Below, piece by piece: positions 7,808-13,659 of a stretch of DNA of 24,961 nt. How positions within the stretch are numbered: the stretch's first letter is position 1; each line of letters opens with the position of its first letter. The notes beneath the pieces are model-generated. The model saw nothing but the letters and a program-made list of their open reading frames with translations, did not search any database and was not told where the DNA came from. The position numbers and the translations under genes are program-made. Source of the DNA: JAUZQZ01 sp964492105 (lineage in GTDB: Bacteria > Pseudomonadota > Zetaproteobacteria > Mariprofundales > Mariprofundaceae); the NCBI GenBank assembly GCA_964492105.1, contig CAZBJB010000020.1:1-24961 (forward strand), given 5' to 3'.

Positions 7808-8827
7808 GTGACTCCGATTCTGATGACACTGGGTGAACCTGCAGGTATCGGATCGGACTGCGTTCTGCTTGCCTTCCACGCCGATCCGAAGGCTTTTGCC
7901 GAAACATGCGTGTGCGCCCCCGCCGGATGGTTGAAGGATCGTGCCGACATGCTGGGAATCCAGGTTGTCATTCGCGAGGTTCCCGCACCCGAGGTCTCCG
8001 CACACGGGTTAGCCTGCTGGAATCCCGGTATGGGTACCGGCTTGAATGCCTGCATAAACAAAGCCCCGGCCATCACACCCGGCATACCGGAAACAGGAAC
8101 CGCTTCCGCCGTGATGTCCTGTATCGAAGCCGCGGCCAGGGCATGCATGGGGGGAAAAGCCCGCGCCATGGTCACCGGCCCCATTGAAAAATCCGTGCTT
8201 CGCGATGCAGGTTTTGATTTTCCGGGGCATACCGAATTTCTTGCATACCTCGCCCATGTGCCAAAGGTGGTCATGATGCTGGCCAGTCGTGAATTACGCG
8301 TGGTGCTTCTGACTACGCATATGGCGCTTGCGGATGTCCCGGCGGTATTGAGCGTGAAAGATACGCTGGAAACCCTGCGTATCACGCACCGCAACCTGCT
8401 GCACTTTTTTAGAGTCGCCCACCCGAAACTGGCGCTTTGCGGTCTTAATCCACATGCAGGCGAATCCGGTCACTTTGGCCGGGAGGAGATGGATATTTTG
8501 CAACCTGCCATCGAACAGGCGCGTCGCGAAGGGATTGATGTCATGGGCCCTTTACCCGCCGACACCCTGTTTGCAACGGATCATCGCAAGGCACTTGATG
8601 CCATCGTTTGCTGTTATCACGATCAGGGATTGATTCCCCTCAAGGTATTGAGTTTCGGTCATGCGGTCAATGTCACCCTCGGCCTGCCTTTTATTCGCAC
8701 CAGCGTGGATCACGGCACGGCGCTGGATCGTGCGGGAAGTGGAAAAGTATCCTATAGTAGCCTTATGGCCGCATTGCATTTAGCTAAGGATATGATCCGC
8801 GCGGAGACAGGCCATGCAAGCAAGTGA
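7808..8827 (+). CDS. pdxA: 4-hydroxythreonine-4-phosphate dehydrogenase PdxA
   Basis: NAD-dependent enzyme that oxidises 4-phosphohydroxy-L-threonine in the DXP-dependent pathway to pyridoxal 5'-phosphate. The start PILMTLGEPAGIGSD is the family signature. Also visible are TGPIEKSVLRDAGFDFPGHTEF, LNPHAGESGHFGREE, CCYHDQGLIPLK and TSVDHGTALD; the histidines in GHTEF, YHDQG and VDHGT are the expected metal ligands. The start is GTG, 3 bases after the surA stop, and no closer ATG keeps the N-terminal motif. The 339 residues fit the family. The rsmA (ksgA) gene that usually follows pdxA in this cluster is absent and yqgE takes its place, with 14 bp of overlap. Confidence 0.95.
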   Translation: MTPILMTLGEPAGIGSDCVLLAFHADPKAFAETCVCAPAGWLKDRADMLGIQVVIREVPAPEVSAHGLACWNPGMGTGLNACINKAPAITPGIPETGTASAVMSCIEAAARACMGGKARAMVTGPIEKSVLRDAGFDFPGHTEFLAYLAHVPKVVMMLASRELRVVLLTTHMALADVPAVLSVKDTLETLRITHRNLLHFFRVAHPKLALCGLNPHAGESGHFGREEMDILQPAIEQARREGIDVMGPLPADTLFATDHRKALDAIVCCYHDQGLIPLKVLSFGHAVNVTLGLPFIRTSVDHGTALDRAGSGKVSYSSLMAALHLAKDMIRAETGHASK

Positions 8828-9365
8828 CTTGACCGGACGGATATTGCTCGCCACACCGACACTTACGGATCCACATTTTGCGGATAGCGTCGTGTTGCTC
8901 TGCCATCACGATGAGGATGGCAGCATGGGACTCCTGATTAACCGGCCCCAGCATATTACGGTGAGTGCCGTACTGGACGATATGAAGCTGGGGAAGGATG
9001 CGATGGATGCGCCCACCTTTGAAGGCGGCCCGGTAGAACCGTTCCGTGGTTTTGTTTTGCATGATGGCTGGCATATTTATGATTCGACCCTGTGCGTGAC
9101 CCCGGAAATCCATCTTACGACTTCGCGCGATGTACTGGAAGAACTGGCCAAGGGCGGCGGCCCCGAACACTTCATGCTTTTGCTGGGCTACGCGGGTTGG
9201 GATGCGGGGCAACTGGACGAGGAAATCAGCCGTAATGACTGGCTGATTGTCCCGTCCAGCAGCCATATCATCTTCCATACGCCAATTGAAAATCGCTGGA
9301 CACTCGGAGCGCGGGCCGTGGGCATAACCAAAGCGCAGCTTTCCGATCAGATCGGTCATGCATAA
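8814..9365 (+). CDS. yqgE: YqgE/AlgH family protein
   Basis: Small protein of the YqgE/AlgH (DUF179) family; its biochemical role is unsettled. Family marks: LTGRILLATPTLTDPHFADSVVLLCHHDEDGSMGLLINRP at the N-terminus (typical A.P.L.DP.F..SVV..C.H...G.MG...N.P), then FEGGPVEP, LLGYAGWDAGQLDEEI and WLIVPSS. The ATG lies inside the end of pdxA (14-bp overlap), with GGAG at 8803-8806, 7 bases upstream. The stop TAA is followed at the next base by a family A repeat. The family's common partner, yqgF/ruvX, is not here. Confidence 0.9.
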   Translation: MQASDLTGRILLATPTLTDPHFADSVVLLCHHDEDGSMGLLINRPQHITVSAVLDDMKLGKDAMDAPTFEGGPVEPFRGFVLHDGWHIYDSTLCVTPEIHLTTSRDVLEELAKGGGPEHFMLLLGYAGWDAGQLDEEISRNDWLIVPSSSHIIFHTPIENRWTLGARAVGITKAQLSDQIGHA

Positions 9366-9526
9366 GAGCCTCTTGCAACACTCGTGAGCGACGATCTGCT
9401 TCCCCGCTTTGGCCCATTTTCGAGCTGGAATCTTTATTCCATGGAACTACCATGTGGTTCATTCATCCCGAAAATGGACTCACAATAGGATTGTCGATCA
9501 TCCACCCGAAGTGTTGCAAGAGGTGC
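9366..9526 (+). repeat. Family A MITE-like element, copy 2 (full length, 161 bp)
   Basis: Left end GAGCCTCTTGCAA and right end TTGCAAGAGGTGC are near-perfect inverted repeats. It is alignable with copy 4 over its whole length, including the CCATGGAACTACCATG block in the middle. It begins at the base after the yqgE stop codon. There is no ORF of note and no obvious target duplication. The rest of the 337-base gap to ispD (9527-9702) holds two candidate promoters and a short GC-rich hairpin but no gene. Confidence 0.85.
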
Positions 9527-9571
9527 CAAGAACATGCGTCAGATGGCATTTTGTACTCAAATGGTGTTTGA

Positions 9572-9600
9572 TTGTCTGCGCGTAACTGGAAAAATATAAT
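9572..9600 (+). promoter_or_regulatory. Candidate sigma-70 promoter for ispD-ispF
   Basis: TTGTCT at 9572-9577, a 17-base spacer and a consensus TATAAT at 9595-9600. Transcription would start near 9607, giving a leader of about 95 bases that contains CGGCTTAGCCG inside a longer CCGCC...GGCGG pairing and a 7-codon ORF starting ATGAGTAAG. Confidence 0.6.
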
Positions 9601-9667
9601 CCCCGCCGATGAGTAAGGTTAGAACGGCTTAGCCGAGGCGGTATTTGTGAATAATGCAGGTTGGTAT

Positions 9668-9695
9668 TTGACCCGGCGCTGAGATGCGACACAAT
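9668..9695 (+). promoter_or_regulatory. Second candidate promoter, abutting the ispD start
   Basis: TTGACC at 9668-9673, a 16-base spacer and CACAAT at 9690-9695. The predicted start point near 9702 falls on the ispD ATG (9703), which would make a leaderless or nearly leaderless mRNA. ispD lacks a visible Shine-Dalgarno site, which fits, but the -10 box is only fair. Confidence 0.35.
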
Positions 9696-9702
9696 CGGCG
9701 TT

Positions 9703-10389
9703 ATGCAGGTTACGGTACTATTGTTAGCGGCTGGCAGTGGGCAGCGTGTCGGAGGCGGGCCTCCCAAGCAGTATCAGTGCGTAAATCATATGCCCATGGT
9801 GGTGATTGCGCTGAATAGCCTGGCAAAGGAATCCCGAATCCGTGCTGTGCAACCGGTGCTAGCCGAAAACGATGAATATTTCTCCTTGTGCATGGAAGGG
9901 CAATCCTTTCCGTTTGATATACTGCCCCCCGTAACGGGAGGGCCGGAACGTGCCATTTCCATGGCCAACGGCATGGCCACACTTCCCAGCGATGCGGAAT
10001 GGGTGGCGGTACAGGATGCGGCGCGTCCTGTTCCTTCTCCTTTGTTGTTGACCCGCGTGCTGGATGCGGCATACCAGCATGGTGCAGCCGCGCCTGGGAT
10101 ACCGGTACATGACACGGTTAAGTGTGTAGATGATGAAGGGCGGGTGCTTCAAACACTGGATCGTCGTGTCTTGCGTGCGGTGCAAACGCCGCAGGTCGCA
10201 CGTCGGGAATGGTTTGCGATGGCCATTGCATCGGAAAAGGAACGTATGCACCGCCATACGGATGACGCTTCCATGCTGGAAGCTGCCGGGTTTCCCGTCT
10301 TCATCAGTCCGGGCAATGTAAATAACCGGAAAATTACAACACCGGAGGATATGATGTGGTTACAACGTTATATGGAGGTGAGGGAATGA
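9703..10389 (+). CDS. ispD: 2-C-methyl-D-erythritol 4-phosphate cytidylyltransferase IspD
   Basis: Third step of the MEP isoprenoid pathway: transfers CMP from CTP to methylerythritol phosphate. The N-terminus VTVLLLAAGSGQRVGGGPPKQY is the nucleotide-binding signature, with the Gly-rich loop and conserved PKQY. Later come VAVQDAARPVPSPLLL, PVHDTVK, QTPQ and HTDDASMLE, all expected. The ATG at 9703 starts right before the signature; the frame extends to a GTG at 9661, but those 14 residues are not family-like. There is no evident Shine-Dalgarno site. The 228 residues are normal. It is a separate gene overlapping ispF as ATGA, unlike the fused IspDF of many alphaproteobacteria. Confidence 0.94.
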   Translation: MQVTVLLLAAGSGQRVGGGPPKQYQCVNHMPMVVIALNSLAKESRIRAVQPVLAENDEYFSLCMEGQSFPFDILPPVTGGPERAISMANGMATLPSDAEWVAVQDAARPVPSPLLLTRVLDAAYQHGAAAPGIPVHDTVKCVDDEGRVLQTLDRRVLRAVQTPQVARREWFAMAIASEKERMHRHTDDASMLEAAGFPVFISPGNVNNRKITTPEDMMWLQRYMEVRE

Positions 10390-10892
10390 ACCTACGCATA
10401 GGTCAGGGATTTGATGTCCATGCGTTTTCGGAAGGCCGCAAGCTGATTCTGGGTGGCGTGCATGTTCCGTATGCACTTGGATTGGCGGGGCATTCTGATG
10501 CGGATGTGCTGACCCATGCCGTGTGTGATGCGTTGTTGGGTGCCGCCGGGCTGGGCGATATCGGTAATCTTTTCCCTGATACCGATGAACATTACAAGAA
10601 TGCGGTTAGTCTGAAACTGCTGATCCAGGTCATGCGCCTTGTGGATAAGAGCGGTCTTAAAGTCGTGAATGTTGATACCACGATTCTGGCACAAGAGCCA
10701 AAACTTGCATCCCATATACCAGATATGAGGAGAAATATGGCCGTCATTATGGGTGTGGATGTTGCCCGCCTCAGTATTAAGGCGAGCACTACGGAACATC
10801 TCGGTTTTACCGGACGGCAAGAGGGCATGGCAGCCATGGCCGTGGCCTTGCTCGAACTGCGGGAAGAGTGCGCCAATCCGGACGGTTCATGA
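10386..10892 (+). CDS. ispF: 2-C-methyl-D-erythritol 2,4-cyclodiphosphate synthase IspF
   Basis: Fifth step of the MEP pathway, cyclising CDP-methylerythritol 2-phosphate with release of CMP. Visible: GQGFDVHAF near residue 5-13 (metal-binding Asp and His), LAGHSDADVLTHAVCDALLGAAGLGDIG with a further metal His, NVDTTILAQEPKL, and KASTTEHLGFTGRQEGMAA at the C-terminus. The ATG at 10386 overlaps the ispD stop as ATGA and has a strong GGAGGTGAGG just upstream. The 168 residues are slightly longer than E. coli IspF. The stop codon lies inside a family B repeat terminus (TTCATGAATAG), which may have set the present C-terminal end. Confidence 0.95.
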   Translation: MNLRIGQGFDVHAFSEGRKLILGGVHVPYALGLAGHSDADVLTHAVCDALLGAAGLGDIGNLFPDTDEHYKNAVSLKLLIQVMRLVDKSGLKVVNVDTTILAQEPKLASHIPDMRRNMAVIMGVDVARLSIKASTTEHLGFTGRQEGMAAMAVALLELREECANPDGS

Positions 10893-10906
10893 ATAGTTCA
10901 GGCTAA
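10884..10906 (+). repeat. Family B palindromic repeat, short copy at the ispF stop
   Basis: GGTTCATGAATAGTTCAGG matches the right half of the truB-end palindrome with a few changes; the sequence just left of it (from about 10874) is a diverged left half. The TGA of ispF is the TGA in TTCATGAAT. Confidence 0.55.
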
Positions 10907-10926
10907 GTGGAACAGGAATACGGTGC

Positions 10927-10955
10927 TTGCTCTCTGGTTATTTAAACCCTATTAT
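10927..10955 (+). promoter_or_regulatory. Candidate promoter upstream of rimP-nusA-infB
   Basis: TTGCTC at 10927-10932, a 17-base spacer and TATTAT at 10950-10955. The start point would be near 10962, directly before the terminator-like hairpin, so expression of the translation operon might depend on read-through. The -35 box is weak. Confidence 0.4.
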
Positions 10956-10965
10956 TGGCAGTATT

Positions 10966-10992
10966 GAAAGTGAGCTACGGCTCGCTTTTTTT
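10966..10992 (+). terminator. Intrinsic terminator after ispF
   Basis: GTGAGC, loop TACG and GCTCGC (one G-T pair) form a 6-bp stem extended by flanking A/T pairs and followed by a run of seven T. It would end the ispD-ispF transcript. It may also act as an attenuator for the promoter just upstream. Confidence 0.7.
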
Positions 10993-10999
10993 GTTTCTG

Positions 11000-11068
11000 G
11001 AGCCTCTTGAAAAACTCTGGGTGGATGAGCGGCAGCTGATCGCCGCTCATGAGTTTCACAAGAGGCTC
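11000..11068 (-). repeat. Family A MITE-like element, copy 3 (inverted, deleted, 69 bp)
   Basis: The two ends are inverted repeats beginning GAGCCTCTTG. The left arm equals the reverse complement of the right arm of copy 4 (CTGGGTGGATGAGCGGCA) and vice versa, so this copy is in the opposite orientation with the centre deleted. TCTG flanks it on both sides, consistent with a 4-bp target duplication. GAGCGGC / GCCGCTC forms a 7-bp internal stem that abuts the rimP-frame ATG at 11049. Confidence 0.8.
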
Positions 11069-11081
11069 TCTGGAGAGCCCA

Positions 11082-11576
11082 TTGATTGAAGATCGTATCC
11101 GGGACATGCTGACGCTCATTGCCGGGAAAATGAATGTGGACGTGCTAAAGGTAAGTCTGGGCGGTGGCGGCCATCAGCAGTTGCTTCGGGTGATCATCGA
11201 TCAGGCTGGCGGCGTGCCTTTTGACGGTCTGGAGAGGATCAGCCGGGCATTATCCCTTCAACTGGATGCGGAGGATTTGATTCAGGGCCATTATCGTCTG
11301 GAGGTGAGTTCACCGGGGCTGGACTGGCCACTTCGGAAGGAAGCCGATTTCAGGCGGCATGCGGGCGAGATGTTGCAGGTGTGTTTTGAAGGCCGTTCGG
11401 ATCTTACGGGTGAGAATCTTGGGCCTTGTAGCGGTGGTGTCCGGATTCGGGATGCACAAGGCAATGCGCATGAGATCGTCTTGCGTGAAGTGGTGAAAAT
11501 CATACGTGCAGTCGAATGGGGGCGCACCCGTAAGAAGAAAAGGGAAGAAAAGGCGAAGCAGGTGAGGAAATATTGA
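11082..11576 (+). CDS. rimP: Ribosome maturation factor RimP
   Basis: Acts in assembly of the 30S subunit. The signature LEVSSPGLDWPL (usually SSPGLDRPL) lies mid-protein, with the N-terminal alpha/beta domain before it and the SH3-like C-terminal domain after it, ending in a Lys/Arg-rich tail. The start is uncertain. An ATG at 11049 opens the frame but lies inside a family A repeat, right behind a hairpin arm and without a Shine-Dalgarno site. TTG 11082 has GGAG at 11072-11075, 6 bases upstream, and gives a family-like beginning (IEDRIRDMLTLIAGKMNVDVL). I prefer the TTG, giving 164 residues. The TGA overlaps the nusA ATG as TGATG. First gene of the rimP-nusA-infB operon. Confidence 0.88.
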   Translation: MIEDRIRDMLTLIAGKMNVDVLKVSLGGGGHQQLLRVIIDQAGGVPFDGLERISRALSLQLDAEDLIQGHYRLEVSSPGLDWPLRKEADFRRHAGEMLQVCFEGRSDLTGENLGPCSGGVRIRDAQGNAHEIVLREVVKIIRAVEWGRTRKKKREEKAKQVRKY

Positions 11577-13042
11577 TGAATATTCAGATGTTACAGGTTG
11601 CACAGGCCGTGGCGCGCGAAAAAGGCGTTGAAGAGGAACTGGTGATTGATGCCATGGAGCAGGCCATCAAAACAGCCGCCCGGCGCACGTATGGCGATAA
11701 GAACGTGGAAACCAGGATTGATCGCGAAACCGGGACGATGGAACTGTACCATGTACGCACGGTTGTTGAAGAAGTGGAAGATGAACTTAATGAGCTGACG
11801 CTTGAAGAAGCCTCCGGCCTGGATGCCAATGCGGAAATCGGTACGGAGTTCAGGGAACTCCTTCCCCCCATTGAGCTGGGCCGCATTGCCGCCCAGACAG
11901 CCAAGCAGGTGATCAATCAGAAAATCCGGGAGGCCGAACGGGATCGTGTTGTTGCCGAGTATGAACCTCGCGTAGGGGAATTGATTACCGGTATCATCAA
12001 ACGTGTTGAACGGGGCAATGTCTATGTTGATCTGGGCAGGGGAGAGGCCGTGATGTACCGCGAGGATCTGTTACCGCGCGAATCCTACCGCCAGGGAGAT
12101 CGGGTGCGTGCCTATCTTCGGGAGGTTCGCAACCAGCCCAAAGGTCCCCTGGTCTTTGTATCACGTTCGGATGCGGGCATGGTGCAGCGCTTGTTCGAGC
12201 AGGAAGTCCCGGAGATTGCCGATGGACTGGTCGCGATTCAGGCGATTGCCCGCGATCCTGGTTCACGCACCAAGATTGCCGTCATTTCGAATGATGCCGC
12301 CGTTGACCCCGTTGGTGCCTGCGTGGGTATGCGAGGCGCACGCGTGCAGGCGGTGGTGAATGAATTGCATGGTGAGAAGATTGACATTATCGAATGGACA
12401 CCGGACACAGTGACCTTTGTCGTGAATGCATTAGCCCCGGCCGAGATTGATCGCGTGATGGTGGATGAGGAAAACAATACCATCGAGGTTGCCGTAGCTG
12501 AAGATCAGTTAGCTATTGCGATCGGACGCAGGGGGCAGAATGTCCGTCTGGCTTCCGAGTTAAGTGGTTGGAATATCGAGATCATGACTGCCGGCGAGGA
12601 ACGTAATAAACGTGCCGCGGAAATCGATGTGGCCAGTTCGATGTTCCAGGCATCCCTTGATATTGATGAGAGCTTCGCCACATTGCTTTGTAATGAGGGC
12701 TTTGTTTCTCTGGAGAACCTGGCCTACGGCGCGGTCGAAGAATTGACGGCCATTGATGCGCTGGATGAGGAAACCGCGCATGAATTACAAAATCGTGCAC
12801 GAAATGTCCTTTTGCAACAGGAACTGGGTAAAAAAGATCGCGCAGAGATTGAGGACAGTCTGCTACAATTACCGGAGATGAACGAGGCGTTAGCGGATCA
12901 ACTCGCCATCCACGGCATTGGTAATGCGAAAACACTGGCGGATGCGGCACTTGATGATCTGGATGGGGTGGAAGGTGTTTCCCGTGAACAACTGGAGGCG
13001 TTAATCCTCGCAGCCAGGGAGGCATGCGGCTGGTTTGACTGA
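11576..13042 (+). CDS. nusA: Transcription termination/antitermination factor NusA
   Basis: Binds RNA polymerase and nascent RNA and modulates pausing, termination and antitermination. Domains in order: N-terminal polymerase-binding domain (residues 1-125), S1 domain (about 135-200, GELITGIIKRVERGNVYVDLG), KH1 and KH2 (about 230-345, with DPVGACVGMRGARVQAVV and AIGRRGQNVRLASEL), then two acidic C-terminal repeats (about 360-425 and 435-488) with helix-hairpin-helix character (LAIHGIGNAKTLADAAL). Paired C-terminal repeats are known from E. coli-type NusA and are absent in many other lineages. ATG 11576 is chosen over the adjacent TTG 11573, with GGTGAGG upstream. The end overlaps the ylxR start by 8 bases. 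Confidence 0.96.
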   Translation: MNIQMLQVAQAVAREKGVEEELVIDAMEQAIKTAARRTYGDKNVETRIDRETGTMELYHVRTVVEEVEDELNELTLEEASGLDANAEIGTEFRELLPPIELGRIAAQTAKQVINQKIREAERDRVVAEYEPRVGELITGIIKRVERGNVYVDLGRGEAVMYREDLLPRESYRQGDRVRAYLREVRNQPKGPLVFVSRSDAGMVQRLFEQEVPEIADGLVAIQAIARDPGSRTKIAVISNDAAVDPVGACVGMRGARVQAVVNELHGEKIDIIEWTPDTVTFVVNALAPAEIDRVMVDEENNTIEVAVAEDQLAIAIGRRGQNVRLASELSGWNIEIMTAGEERNKRAAEIDVASSMFQASLDIDESFATLLCNEGFVSLENLAYGAVEELTAIDALDEETAHELQNRARNVLLQQELGKKDRAEIEDSLLQLPEMNEALADQLAIHGIGNAKTLADAALDDLDGVEGVSREQLEALILAAREACGWFD

Positions 13043-13652
13043 AGCATTTGAGGCGCAACGTCGTTGTATTCGCTGTCGGCAATCACGTAATAAAAGCGAT
13101 CTGTTGCGCCTGGTATGCGATGAGGAAGGCTCGGTATGGCCTGATATATTGCAAAAGATACCTGGCCGGGGCGCATACGTGTGCTGGGGCGAATGTCTGA
13201 ATCATTTGCATGACAGGCATGTGTGCGCGGCATGGAAAGGCGAAAAATCCGGTACGCCCCGTGTGGATGATCTGTACCGGCGTTTGGCAGTGGCGCTTTT
13301 GCACTTGTGTCGGCAATATGTGCGTTGCGGAAAGCGCGGCGTGAACATCGGACGTGGGGCCGTGATGCATCGCATGTGGCGTCATGCGCCGGTATTGATT
13401 GTGCTGGCGCTGGATGCCGGGGATGCGCTGAAACGGCAGATACGCGTGGCTTGCGCCAGACGGAAGGATGCGGGACTGAAAACAACATGTATTTCTTTTG
13501 AAAAGTCGGTCTTGTTGGGTGAATTTCTGGAAAGGAATAAGGTGTCGGTATTGGCGATGGATGATACGCCCGCAAATGAAAAATGGTGGCGATACTGTAT
13601 ATGGTATGAGCAGTTGATGATGATGAAATCATCACTATTGAACATGGAGTGA
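13035..13652 (+). CDS. ylxR: YlxR (DUF448) RNA-binding protein fused to an L7Ae-like domain
   Basis: Two domains. Residues about 8-60 are a YlxR/DUF448 domain (RRCIRCRQSRNKSDLLRLV, then IPGRGAYVCWGECL), whose GRGA(Y/W)VC motif is diagnostic. Residues about 80-190 resemble the L7Ae/L30e fold (GVNIGRGAV, then APVLIVLALDAGD). Such two-domain proteins occur between nusA and infB in alphaproteobacteria; Firmicutes encode the two parts as neighbouring genes. YlxR proteins are nucleic-acid binding, with roles proposed in ribosome assembly or transcription. The start TTG 13035 overlaps the nusA end; GGGAGG lies 12 bases upstream, and no in-frame ATG precedes the domain. A C-terminal extension (KWWRYCIWYEQ) looks lineage-specific. 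Confidence 0.87.
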   Translation: MTEAFEAQRRCIRCRQSRNKSDLLRLVCDEEGSVWPDILQKIPGRGAYVCWGECLNHLHDRHVCAAWKGEKSGTPRVDDLYRRLAVALLHLCRQYVRCGKRGVNIGRGAVMHRMWRHAPVLIVLALDAGDALKRQIRVACARRKDAGLKTTCISFEKSVLLGEFLERNKVSVLAMDDTPANEKWWRYCIWYEQLMMMKSSLLNME

Positions 13653-13659
13653 ATAACAG

